Counted from the stretch's first letter, positions 27,354 to 34,016 are shown. The stretch: DNA of 45,610 nucleotides from a bacterium (GCA_029778565.1 JAKOQC010000249.1:1-45610), one strand, 5' to 3'. Notes: generated by a model not told the origin, from the letters alone. Program-made: numbers and translations.

Positions 27354-28621
27354 TGCACGAGATTACTGAGCTTAGTAACGGATTACATATAGTGACTCGC
27401 ACAATGAGCGACACAGAATCGGTAACGGTTAATTTCTTTGTTGGTGCAGGTGGGCGCTACGAAGATATGGAAAAAGAATATGGCGCCTCACATTTTCTCG
27501 AGCATTTACTCTTTAAGGGCACTCATAAACGACCAAAAGCCCAGATTATTTCAGAAGAGATAGACTCGGTTGGTGGGTATATGAACGCTTACACCAGCGA
27601 AGATCATACGAGTTATTATATTAAACTACCAAGAAACTACTTTGGTTTAGCCTTTAATATACTATCTGACATTATTACCGACCCATTACTAGAGCAGACC
27701 GAGATAGATAGAGAACGGAAGGTTATTCTCGAAGAGATAAAGGTATTTAAGGATGACCCGGCACGGTATGTGTATGACTTTGTGGGAGATCTTTTATGGC
27801 CGGAGAGCACTCTGCGAACCAACGTTATTGGTAATGAACACATAATTGGTTCAATGGATAGAGAAACTATTAAGAGTTACTTTGAGCAAATGTATGGCAT
27901 GAATAACATAGTTATATCTGTTGCTGGCAATGTTATGCACCGCCAAGTAGTAGAACTAGCCAAGGGATTATTACAAAAAAATCAGCATCGCACCAAGCGA
28001 ATGTTTGCACCAGTAAAAGGGAGCCTTTCTCGGCAGCGTGTACATATCGAAAACGAAGATAGTAACCAAGCACATTTGGTGGTTTGTGGCCGGGCCCCAT
28101 ACCTGAATGCTGCCGATGAAATGCCAATGAAGGTACTTTCTACCTTGCTGGGTTCTGGCATGAGCTCGCGGCTTTTTCTGAATGTTCGTGAGCAAAAAGG
28201 CTTAGCGTACTCGATATATATGAGCACAACTGGCTTTAGTGATAGTGGAAAGTTTGAAATATATGCCGGAGTAAACCACGAGAAGGTCAGCCAGGCCATT
28301 CGGGCAATTCGCGACGAGCTAAAGCATGTACAGACCAACGAGGTCGACGAAAAAGAATTGGCTAAAGCAAAAGAACAGCTTAGAGGGCGCTACATAATGG
28401 GCTTAGAGGGTAATGCTGCCATGGCCGATTTACTTGGGAGTCAATTACTTTTAACCGGTAGAATTCATTCACTGCCAGAAACACTGGCCGAAATTGATGC
28501 CGTTACTCCAAGTGCAGTACTGGCTGCAGCGCATCGGTATCTACAAATGGATGATTTGCGCCTGGCGCTGATTGGCCCGTATGATGACAAAGAAAAATTT
28601 GAGAAATTAATGGAGGAATAG
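27353..28621 (+). CDS. M16 family zinc metallopeptidase
   Basis: A 422-aa single-chain M16B protein with the inverted zinc motif HFLEH at residues 47-51 and the downstream Glu in ERKVILEEIKVFKDDP. The second M16 half contains the R-Y pair region (FLNVREQKGLAYSIYMS). It resembles the YmxG/PqqL-type processing peptidases; the substrate is unknown. It is coupled to dedA upstream and ndk downstream (3 nt). Confidence 0.93.
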   Translation: MHEITELSNGLHIVTRTMSDTESVTVNFFVGAGGRYEDMEKEYGASHFLEHLLFKGTHKRPKAQIISEEIDSVGGYMNAYTSEDHTSYYIKLPRNYFGLAFNILSDIITDPLLEQTEIDRERKVILEEIKVFKDDPARYVYDFVGDLLWPESTLRTNVIGNEHIIGSMDRETIKSYFEQMYGMNNIVISVAGNVMHRQVVELAKGLLQKNQHRTKRMFAPVKGSLSRQRVHIENEDSNQAHLVVCGRAPYLNAADEMPMKVLSTLLGSGMSSRLFLNVREQKGLAYSIYMSTTGFSDSGKFEIYAGVNHEKVSQAIRAIRDELKHVQTNEVDEKELAKAKEQLRGRYIMGLEGNAAMADLLGSQLLLTGRIHSLPETLAEIDAVTPSAVLAAAHRYLQMDDLRLALIGPYDDKEKFEKLMEE

Positions 28622-28624
28622 AAG

Positions 28625-29209
28625 ATGATAGAAAAAACTTTAGTAATAATTAAACCAGATGCTATGCAGCGCAGTCTGGTAGGTGAAATAATTACTCGTT
28701 TTGAAAAAGTTGGTCTTAAACTAGTTGGTGCAAAGATGGTGCAAGTAGACAAAAATTTGGCTGACAAGCATTATCCAAAAGATAGGGAAGAGTTTATTTT
28801 AGGTATGGCCAATAAGACGTTAGAAAACTACAAAGAGCAGGGCCTGGATGCCAAAGAACAGCTCGGTACGGATGATCCAAAAGAAATTGGCCTAATGCTG
28901 CAAGGTTGGTTGGTTGATTTTCTTACTTCTAGCCCAGTGATGGTACTTGTTTTAGAAGGACCACACGCTATTGAAGTGGTACGTAAGATTTGTGGGTTTA
29001 CTCTTCCTTCTAAAGCCGACCCTGGTACAATTCGTGGTGACTATTCGTTTGATTCATCTGGTTATGCCAATACCGCCAATCGTCCAATTCGCAATCTAGT
29101 GCATGCTTCTGGTAATCAAGAGGAAGCTAAGCTAGAAGTGGAGCTATGGTTTAAACCAGAAGAATTGTTTGACTACGAAACTATTCACTACAAACATATG
29201 ACCCAATAA
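28625..29209 (+). CDS. ndk: Nucleoside diphosphate kinase, long form
   Basis: It balances NTP pools by phosphotransfer through a His. Motifs are TLVIIKPDAMQRSLVGEII at the start and the active-site NLVHASGNQEEA (His160). At 194 aa it is some 45-55 residues longer than typical bacterial Ndk (about 135-150). The extra sequence is an insertion around residues 55-95 and an extended segment after the Kpn-like loop. Catalytic features look intact. It is third in the dedA-M16-ndk operon. Confidence 0.93.
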   Translation: MIEKTLVIIKPDAMQRSLVGEIITRFEKVGLKLVGAKMVQVDKNLADKHYPKDREEFILGMANKTLENYKEQGLDAKEQLGTDDPKEIGLMLQGWLVDFLTSSPVMVLVLEGPHAIEVVRKICGFTLPSKADPGTIRGDYSFDSSGYANTANRPIRNLVHASGNQEEAKLEVELWFKPEELFDYETIHYKHMTQ

Positions 29210-29210
29210 T

Positions 29211-29255
29211 TAAAAACCCCACCTGTATCACTCTCGAGAGAGCAAGACAGATGGG
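29211..29255 (-). terminator. Rho-independent terminator, minus strand
   Basis: Read on the minus strand, CCCATCTGT (29255-29247) pairs with ACAGGTGGG (29226-29218) and is followed by a T run. It ends a minus-strand transcript arriving from 29.6 kb and also lies just after the convergent ndk stop. Confidence 0.8.
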
Positions 29256-29600
29256 TTGTTGGATTTAGCTAGGTCTTAGCGGCCTAGCAGCAGAGTTGTC
29301 TTTAAGGCGTGGCAGCATCTATATTTGAAATCTGCTTTTCTCAGGTCTTACTGAAGAGCTAGCTGCCGCTGAGCAATCACCATGGGTTCTGCCTCGACCA
29401 TCGAGATAGTGCCCGGGTCGCGGCGTCGGCCGTTTGGACGCTCGCCACGATGTGCAAACCGAGCTCGACGCTTGCGACTCTGCTGTCTACCGACGAAGCC
29501 GCCAGACTGCTTGTTGTTCACAGCTTTTCCCGTAGACCTGAGTGGAGTGGTCAAGGATAGTTGCCTCCTACTGTGCATCGCTAGCCCAGACTGAGCTAGA
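29256..29600 (-). ncRNA. GC-rich transcript of unknown type (structured RNA or small basic protein)
   Basis: A minus-strand unit bounded by a promoter (29608-29636) and a terminator (29211-29255). It is much richer in G+C than its surroundings. It contains paired segments such as GCGTCG/CGACGC with GTTTG/CAAAC, and GCTAGG/CCTAGC, as expected for a structured RNA. I looked for tmRNA (tRNA-like end, tag) and RNase P (P4 signature) and found neither. It also holds a possible 68-aa basic ORF, listed separately. Confidence 0.45.
29348..29554 (-). CDS. Possible small Arg-rich protein
   Basis: A 68-aa frame starting at TTG 29554, 9 nt after a perfect AGGAGG (29664-type spacing; the SD lies at 29564-29569). 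The middle is very basic (GRQQSRKRRARFAHRGER, then GRRR). The composition could come from a GC-rich structured RNA read as protein, so the call is weak. An Arg-rich protein of this kind would probably bind RNA. No family recognised. Confidence 0.3.
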   Translation of the reverse strand: MTTPLRSTGKAVNNKQSGGFVGRQQSRKRRARFAHRGERPNGRRRDPGTISMVEAEPMVIAQRQLALQ

Positions 29601-29607
29601 TAGCTTT

Positions 29608-29636
29608 AGAATACCAACTGTTACTTTAGTTTGCAA
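29608..29636 (-). promoter_or_regulatory. Promoter of the GC-rich minus-strand unit
   Basis: On the minus strand, TTGCAA (29636-29631) and TATTCT (29613-29608) are separated by 17 bp. Confidence 0.5.
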
Positions 29637-29661
29637 ACCAAGAATTAACTACTTTTTTACT

Positions 29662-29736
29662 GAACAGGTGAGGGAAGGTGGCTACGCCACTTCTGTTCGG
29701 TGCTCGATAAACACCCAAACAAGTTTGGGTGTTTAT
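29662..29736. repeat. Tandem hairpins downstream of tRNA-Arg
   Basis: First structure: GAACAG (29662-29667) pairs with CTGTTC (29693-29698), enclosing TGGC/GCCA arms. Second: ATAAACACCCAAAC (29707-29720) pairs perfectly with GTTTGGGTGTTTAT (29723-29736). Outside it, CACCGAAC/GTTCGGTG can extend the stem on the minus strand. The second hairpin may terminate transcripts from either side. Confidence 0.7.
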
Positions 29737-29786
29737 ACTGCGCGGCCGAACTCCACCGAACCCTTCAGGTTCTCATCCTTCTAAAA

Positions 29787-29833
29787 TACCAGAAATTTCA
29801 AAGCCAGCTAAAGTGTCTTCGAAATTTCTGGTA
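29787..29833. repeat. 13-bp inverted repeat overlapping the tRNA-Arg 3' end
   Basis: TACCAGAAATTTC (29787-29799) is the exact reverse complement of GAAATTTCTGGTA (29821-29833). After a mismatch, AAG/CTT adds three more pairs. The right arm includes the encoded CCA and discriminator of tRNA-Arg, so the precursor's 3' end could be held in this stem. Confidence 0.75.
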
Positions 29834-29904
29834 CCCTGGGAGGGAATCGAACCCCCGACGCTCTCCTTAGGACGGAGACGCTCTATCCACTGAGCTACCA
29901 GGGC
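29829..29904 (-). tRNA. tRNA-Arg (anticodon CCT)
   Basis: A full cloverleaf on the minus strand: acceptor GCCCTGG/CCAGGGT, D arm GCTC/GAGC, anticodon stem TCTCC/GGAGA with loop GTCCTAA (anticodon CCT, reads AGG) and TpsiC loop TTCGATT. Discriminator A and CCA are encoded. Its promoter is at 29914-29942. Confidence 0.95.
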
Positions 29905-29913
29905 ATTTAAGCT

Positions 29914-29962
29914 ATTGTAGCGTGCAAACCATAAATTGACAACTCACTAATATAATTATAAT
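29914..29962. promoter_or_regulatory. Divergent promoters sharing a -35 region
   Basis: For tRNA-Arg (minus): TTGTCA (29942-29937) and TACAAT (29919-29914), spacer 17. For the plus-strand gene at 30005: TTGACA (29936-29941) and TATAAT (29957-29962), spacer 15. The two -35 hexamers overlap by five bases, so the two polymerases would compete. Confidence 0.6.
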
Positions 29963-30004
29963 ATAGTACACGCAATCGCACGCTGACAAAAAGGTTGGGT
30001 CAAT

Positions 30005-30385
30005 ATGGCCACATCACTTAGTGAGATTTCTACCCGTAATGTAGTAATTTACGTTCGTCTTGGGTATCGTGAAACAACGAGAATTCGAGTAGCGAAGTCA
30101 GTTGTCGAGGCCGCTCTTGCAGGTGATGAGGCTAGCCAGAAGAGGCTTTGCATTATCATTAAGAGTAGTCTTAATAAGCAAGGTGGCAATTACAGGTGGA
30201 TTCCTTGGAATGCAGCAATGTTGGTTGATTTTTTTGACGATGGTCATGCTAGTGGGCCCCAGGCCACCATTGATAGCCCCTCTGATGAAGAATATTACGA
30301 AGCACTGCAGCTGTTTGATCTGGAAGCTAAGCCTGTGAAGGCAAGCTATCAGGTACTGTGTGAATGTGTACCTCCCTCCGTCTGA
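30005..30385 (+). CDS. Hypothetical protein
   Basis: A 126-aa soluble protein of no recognised family. It has a beta-like start (STRNVVIYVRLGYRETTRIR), a helical basic middle and an acidic region (DFFDDG, SPSDEEYYEALQLFD). It has its own promoter and terminator, so it is probably a real monocistronic gene. The SD before ATG 30005 is weak. Confidence 0.65.
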   Translation: MATSLSEISTRNVVIYVRLGYRETTRIRVAKSVVEAALAGDEASQKRLCIIIKSSLNKQGGNYRWIPWNAAMLVDFFDDGHASGPQATIDSPSDEEYYEALQLFDLEAKPVKASYQVLCECVPPSV

Positions 30386-30404
30386 GTAATCAGGCGGATT
30401 TTTT
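30377..30404 (+). terminator. Rho-independent terminator
   Basis: TCCGTCTGA (30377-30385) pairs with TCAGGCGGA (30390-30398), loop GTAA, followed by a T run. The stem includes the TGA stop of the gene before it. Confidence 0.8.
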
Positions 30405-30437
30405 TATTACGCTCTCGCTTTAGTGTACAATGTAGCT

Positions 30438-30986
30438 ATGTTAAAACGTAGCAAGCGCGATAGATCGAAAGCTAAGGCAAAGAAAAGCTTTGCTGGCCAA
30501 GAAGATGGCGAAAAGGTCTTATTAGTAGAGCGCCAATATCCTATAGTATTGCGTCGACCACTCATTTTTGGCTTAGTTATTATGCCGGTTTCACTTTTAC
30601 CTTGGGCAATAGCTACCTATAACAGCTATGACTGGATAAATTACACATATTGGTGGATGACAGCTTGGTTGGTATTCTTGTTTTGGTTTTGGCTGAGAGC
30701 CTGGGTGGGGTGGTTTTATACCGTCTATGTGCTTACCAATCAACGGATTTTGATTGTTAGCCAGCATGGGTTTTTTAGTCGAGAAGTTAACGACCTAACA
30801 CTCAATAACATTCAGAACGTAAACTATAAGGTGGCAGGCTTTCAGGCCGCATTATTTGGGTTTGGTACCGTTACTGTAGAAACTCTCTCTGGTGGAAAGC
30901 CTCTGCGTTTGCGGTATATTCATGGCCCTGCGGAATTTGCTCAGAGTATCTCTAAGGTGAGTCGTATAGAGAATACTAACTCATGA
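30438..30986 (+). CDS. PH domain membrane protein (bPH2/YdbT-like)
   Basis: A 182-aa protein with a Lys/Arg-rich N-terminus, two closely spaced transmembrane helices (about residues 40-90) and a bacterial PH domain. That domain has the typical VLTNQRILIVSQHGFFSREV and a TVTVETLSGG strand. The function is unknown for the family. ATG 30438 is preferred over GTG 30423 because a TACAAT box (30424-30429) ends 8 nt before it, as in the other leaderless genes. Confidence 0.85.
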   Translation: MLKRSKRDRSKAKAKKSFAGQEDGEKVLLVERQYPIVLRRPLIFGLVIMPVSLLPWAIATYNSYDWINYTYWWMTAWLVFLFWFWLRAWVGWFYTVYVLTNQRILIVSQHGFFSREVNDLTLNNIQNVNYKVAGFQAALFGFGTVTVETLSGGKPLRLRYIHGPAEFAQSISKVSRIENTNS

Positions 30987-31059
30987 CATGCTAGAGAAAT
31001 CTACGCTACTCTGGTATTATGGATAAGACACGTTTTTATTTAAGGAGATAAAGAACAAC

Positions 31060-32127
31060 ATGGCTAAAGACCCTGATATTAAACCATCTAAAAAGTCCTC
31101 GGCTAAAAAACCGAGTGCTAAAAAAACTACCCCTGCAAAAACCACGAAAGTAGGTAAAGACCAGAAGGGTACCAAGAACGTATCTTTTCAGGAAAAATTA
31201 CAAAAGCTTAATATTGATCCAGAAAAAAACAAAAAGACGCTACGTATTGTTGGTATTGGTGCATTAGTAGCTTTAATTGTAACAATTACAACATTCGGTG
31301 TACTTATTTATCGATACAAAATGAGTAATCGAGCAGTAAAGATTGCTAGCCGTGTAGTACCTTATCCAGTAGCTTCGGTGAATGGTAATATTCTCTACAA
31401 TACCGTCACCTACAATGACTATCTCTTTGAGCTTGCTTCTATCGAGAAGTTTTACCAGAGCCAAAACCAAGATCTTACGAGCACCGAAGGTAAAGCTAAG
31501 CTCGCTCAACTGAAAAACGATCTTATTACTCAGCTAGAAAATAACCTACTTATTCAGCAGCAAGCCAAACAAATGGGTATTACAGTTACCAATAAAGAAG
31601 TTGACGATCAGTTTAATCAGCTTGTTCAGAATGCTGGCGGACTCGATAAGGTGAAAGCAACACTCGATAAGCTCTACGGATGGTCAGTAGACGATTTTAA
31701 GCAAAAAATTCGTGATAGTCTCTTACAGCAAAAGGTTGGTAATAAAATAACTACCGACGAAAGCCTGAATGCTCCTGCCAAGGCTCAGGCAGAATCTATT
31801 CTAAAGCAAATACAGGGTGGTGCTGATTTTGCAGCTCTAGCCAAACAGTACAGCCAAGATGGTAGTGCTGCCAATGGCGGTGATCTTGGTCTGTTTAGTA
31901 AGGGTCAATTAGACCCAGACTTTGAAGCTGCTGCTTTTGCACTCCAGCCAGGACAAACCAGTGGTATTGTTAAGACCCAGTATGGTTACCACATTATTAA
32001 GGTTACCGACAAGCAGGGCGACCAGATTCGAGCAAGCCACATTCTTATTAAAGGAATCGATCTCGACTCTTGGTTGCGCGATCAGCGAGCCAAAGCCCAT
32101 ATTGTTCAGTATTTCTTCCCCAACTAA
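31060..32127 (+). CDS. Membrane-anchored parvulin foldase (PrsA/SurA-like)
   Basis: A 355-aa protein with a very Lys-rich N-terminal ~65 residues, one transmembrane helix (about 67-88) and a SurA-N/chaperone helical domain. A PpiC rotamase domain follows, around residues 240-330 (FAALAKQYSQDGSAANGGDLG, quoted to 20, then GYHIIKV). It probably assists folding of exported proteins such as pilins. SD AAGGAG precedes the ATG. The long cationic cytoplasmic tail replaces the usual lipobox signal peptide. Confidence 0.9.
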   Translation: MAKDPDIKPSKKSSAKKPSAKKTTPAKTTKVGKDQKGTKNVSFQEKLQKLNIDPEKNKKTLRIVGIGALVALIVTITTFGVLIYRYKMSNRAVKIASRVVPYPVASVNGNILYNTVTYNDYLFELASIEKFYQSQNQDLTSTEGKAKLAQLKNDLITQLENNLLIQQQAKQMGITVTNKEVDDQFNQLVQNAGGLDKVKATLDKLYGWSVDDFKQKIRDSLLQQKVGNKITTDESLNAPAKAQAESILKQIQGGADFAALAKQYSQDGSAANGGDLGLFSKGQLDPDFEAAAFALQPGQTSGIVKTQYGYHIIKVTDKQGDQIRASHILIKGIDLDSWLRDQRAKAHIVQYFFPN

Positions 32128-32141
32128 CCAGTTAGTGTAAT

Positions 32142-32172
32142 AAAAAAACACCTCCTCGTGAGGTGTTTTTTT
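32142..32172 (+). terminator. Rho-independent terminator after the foldase gene
   Basis: A perfect 13-bp stem AAAAAAACACCTC / GAGGTGTTTTTTT with loop CTCGT. Its T tract overlaps the -35 of the next promoter. Confidence 0.9.
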
Positions 32173-32199
32173 GACATCAAATATTCCTTTTGCTAGTAT
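32171..32199 (+). promoter_or_regulatory. Promoter with TTGACA -35
   Basis: TTGACA (32171-32176) and TAGTAT (32194-32199) are 17 bp apart; TATAAA at 32197-32202 is an alternative -10. It begins inside the T run of the previous terminator. Confidence 0.6.
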
Positions 32200-32205
32200 A
32201 AAAGC

Positions 32206-32350
32206 ATAAGAGTTAAAACAATGTTACTGAACAAACATCATACAACTTGGTCATCGTTTGTTAACAGCCTAAAAATTGCTTGGGAGGGTGGTTTTTAGAA
32301 CTCATAATTAGTTAGGAATACATAGAAGCTGCCCTCGCGGGCAGTTTTTT
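32206..32350 (+). ncRNA. Candidate sRNA or transcription attenuator
   Basis: About 145 nt without an ORF lie between the promoter at 32171 and a terminator. Inside is a stem CTAAAAA/TTTTTAG enclosing a G-rich loop (TTGCTTGGGAGGGTGG). Because the terminator precedes the SD of the gene at 32398, the region could be a stand-alone sRNA or a leader that controls read-through. No known riboswitch class was recognised. Confidence 0.45.
32329..32350 (+). terminator. Rho-independent terminator in the leader
   Basis: CTGCCC / GGGCAG stem with TCGC loop and six T residues. Confidence 0.85.
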
Positions 32351-32397
32351 ATTGCTCGCGAATCCGCCAGTTGGTGGAGCACCTTGAAAGGAGAAAA

Positions 32398-32628
32398 ATG
32401 TTCATTATAGAAAGCGAAGGTCATTGCAGGGTAGCTGACTACCCAGGTATACAGAAGGAGGTATGCTGTGGTTGTGAGCAATATTTTGTGCTTGAAGATA
32501 GCTTTGAGCCACTAGTAGACCGTATACGCAAGCGCAGCTATCTTATTCACACCAATTGCTTCGATCTACTCGAAGCCAAACTCAAAGGAGAAGGTAATGG
32601 AAATCTTCCGCTCTGGGCTCAATCTTGA
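32398..32628 (+). CDS. Small Cys-rich protein, zinc-finger-like
   Basis: A 76-aa protein of no recognised family. It has CCGC near residue 24 and HTNC near residue 57, a CxxC...HxxC spacing that suggests a zinc-binding treble clef. ATG 32398 follows SD AAAGGAG. Its 3' end overlaps the oxygenase gene by 32 nt, so the two are co-translated and probably functionally linked. Confidence 0.65.
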   Translation: MFIIESEGHCRVADYPGIQKEVCCGCEQYFVLEDSFEPLVDRIRKRSYLIHTNCFDLLEAKLKGEGNGNLPLWAQS

Positions 32629-33235
32629 TTATCTACTTAGCGATGTGGTGACGTTTGGCGGTACATTTGTACCAGAGGCATTCACTAGAGAATATCTAAG
32701 CTACCTTAATGAAGAGCTCGATAGTCTTCACTACGGCCAGTATCAGTCTGGTGATGACGCGAAGGTGTATGAGCGCCATAAAGATTTTCGGGCACGGGTG
32801 TATGATACTCAGGCATATATTCCGCGTCTAACTGAGCTTGTGGAATATATTGGCTGGCAAATACGTGCAGCCAGTGTTAGTAAGGCTAATAATGAGCTCT
32901 TTTACCCAGATGACGTGAACGTCTGGCGTTATAGCGATGAGAGTAGCGGTATAGGTAGACATCGCGACTATAGCCACGACCTGTACTTAATAGTAGGTAT
33001 TACTACTAAGGGTTGTTGTACCCTCGAATTCTATGGAGACAATCCTGATAACCCATCTCCAAAGATCTGGCAGGCAGGACCAGGCAGCCTGATGTTACTG
33101 CGTGGCCTGGGGTTTTGCGAGCACGATGACTGACCATGGCACGCGGTAAACCCGCCATTGCATGGTGAGCGAGTATCAATTATTATTCGCCAAGACATTC
33201 GCGATAGTCAAGCAGAAAGTACAAAAGAGTACTAA
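32597..33235 (+). pseudogene. 2OG-Fe(II) oxygenase-like gene with in-frame TGA
   Basis: From ATG 32597 (SD AAAGGAGAAGG) the frame encodes 178 aa up to TGA at 33131-33133. The frame then stays open, in the same phase, for 33 more codons to TAA at 33233. The first Fe-binding motif HRD (GIGRHRDYSHDLY) lies before the TGA. The distal His (PWHAV) and the co-substrate Arg with RxS (HGERVSIII) lie after it. A product ending at the TGA would lack essential residues. One C-to-T change in a CGA (Arg) codon would explain it. Either this is a recent nonsense mutation or the stop is read through. Confidence 0.75.
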
Positions 33236-33277
33236 TTTAACCTGTAAAATAGGCGAAATAGTATCTTTTGAACACTT

Positions 33278-33308
33278 AGGCTCGAGAATAAATCTCGAGC
33301 CTGTTTTT
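33278..33308 (+). terminator. Rho-independent terminator
   Basis: A perfect 10-bp stem AGGCTCGAGA / TCTCGAGCCT, loop ATAAA, followed by GTTTTT. It ends the zinc-finger/oxygenase transcript. Confidence 0.9.
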
Positions 33309-33329
33309 GTATACGAAAGTTATACAAAT

Positions 33330-33353
33330 AAAAAACCCAAGCGTGTGCTTGGG
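33330..33353 (-). terminator. Rho-independent terminator, minus strand
   Basis: CCCAAGC / GCTTGGG with GTGT loop, and on the minus strand a T run follows. It lies 10 nt after the stop of the minus-strand hypothetical gene. Confidence 0.85.
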
Positions 33354-33363
33354 CGAGGAACAA

Positions 33364-33750
33364 TTATGTACTTGAAGGTAAAGGATTCATGTTTTCATCA
33401 GCATTGTGAAGAGTACGGTTAACAACCCTAATCACGTATTGGAACGCTTCTTTCAAGTCAGGTTGCCGAAAAGCTGGCGTAAGATGATCTTGACCAGCAG
33501 TAAAATCGGATGGCTCCATCCTGTCAATTTCTTCGAGTGCTTCTCGATACTTACAAACATGATCTTGATCATCAAAATTGCAACAGCTAATATTGCCATT
33601 TGCTACTCGAACATGATCGAGTTTGCGATTGATAATCATCGGGTAATAACCATCAGGTACATCCAGCGGCAAACCTGGTTTATCTGGATTTTCGGCAAAT
33701 CCATACGTTGTAATAAATTGGCGCTGAATTTCATTGATGTATTCGAGCAT
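33364..33750 (-). CDS. Hypothetical protein
   Basis: A 128-aa soluble, acidic protein of no recognised family. A conserved-looking central part has DGYYPMIINRKLDHVRVANG and two adjacent Cys (ISCCNFDD). SD AAGGAG lies 9 nt before the ATG; promoter at 33804-33832; terminator at 33330. This complete set of signals supports a real gene. Confidence 0.75.
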   Translation of the reverse strand: MLEYINEIQRQFITTYGFAENPDKPGLPLDVPDGYYPMIINRKLDHVRVANGNISCCNFDDQDHVCKYREALEEIDRMEPSDFTAGQDHLTPAFRQPDLKEAFQYVIRVVNRTLHNADENMNPLPSST

Positions 33751-33803
33751 GATCGCTTTCTCCTTCCACGGAGTATTGCAAGGTTCAATGGCTAACCTGC
33801 TGC

Positions 33804-33832
33804 ATAATACTAGATAATGAAAAAAATGTCAA
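33804..33832 (-). promoter_or_regulatory. Promoter of the minus-strand hypothetical
   Basis: On the minus strand, TTGACA (33832-33827) and TATTAT (33809-33804) are 17 bp apart. It starts where the displaced tRNA-Asp terminator ends. Confidence 0.7.
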
Positions 33833-33856
33833 AGAAAAAACCCCACTTCTGTGGGG
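33831..33856 (-). terminator. Displaced terminator of tRNA-Asp
   Basis: On the minus strand, CCCCAC / GTGGGG (loop AGAA) is followed by six T residues. It lies only about 10 nt beyond the left attachment core. In the reconstructed empty site it would directly follow the CCA end of tRNA-Asp, so it is read as that tRNA's original terminator, now about 8.7 kb away. Confidence 0.75.
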
Positions 33857-33865
33857 TGCTTTCTA

Positions 33866-33872
33866 TGGCGGG
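33866..33872. other. attL core of the integrated element
   Basis: TGGCGGG, identical and in the same orientation to 42596-42602 at the 3' end of tRNA-Asp. The two 7-bp copies bound the element. The match is short, as expected for a serine integrase, and is supported by frame continuity and the displaced terminator. Confidence 0.75.
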
Positions 33873-33997
33873 GGCTAGTTGTTACATTGAGAACTTGTGC
33901 TAATGACTTTGAGGGTTATGAGTTTGATAATTTGTTTGACGCTATTGAAGAGCACGAGCCAAGTCTTGCCATATTACAACCAGCATCAGCTCAATAG
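33866..33997 (+). pseudogene. Detached 3' end of the serine recombinase frame
   Basis: Starting at the core with TGG CGG, the frame runs open for 43 codons to TAG at 33995-33997, 19 nt before the convergent XRE gene. The recombinase reads the same core in the same phase. In a circular form its frame would therefore continue here, giving a native acidic C-terminus (with FDAIEEHEP). In the integrated state this piece has no start codon of its own, except a possible TTG at 33887. Confidence 0.7.
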
Positions 33998-34016
33998 GCT
34001 ATAGCTCACTTGTTGA

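Noticed and set aside
29211-29636. tmRNA or RNase P RNA
   Set aside because: No tRNA-like ends, tag ORF or TpsiC arm for tmRNA, and no P4-type conserved sequences for RNase P could be found on either strand.
29382-29784. Two plus-strand ORFs of 70 and 80 aa
   Set aside because: They are shadows of the GC-rich minus-strand unit and the hairpin cluster, with no SD or promoter on that strand.
33131-33133. UGA recoded as glycine or tryptophan, as in some CPR lineages
   Set aside because: TGA ends ftsK, pilO, two minor pilins and the glycosyltransferase in sensible places, and no housekeeping frame here contains TGA.
33162-33422. A separate 86-aa plus-strand gene
   Set aside because: It overlaps the in-frame continuation of the oxygenase gene and crosses two terminators; it has no SD.
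33866-33960. A decayed tRNA gene at the left border of the element
   Set aside because: Only the 7-bp core matches tRNA-Asp; no TpsiC or anticodon arm follows, and the frame is open as recombinase coding sequence.
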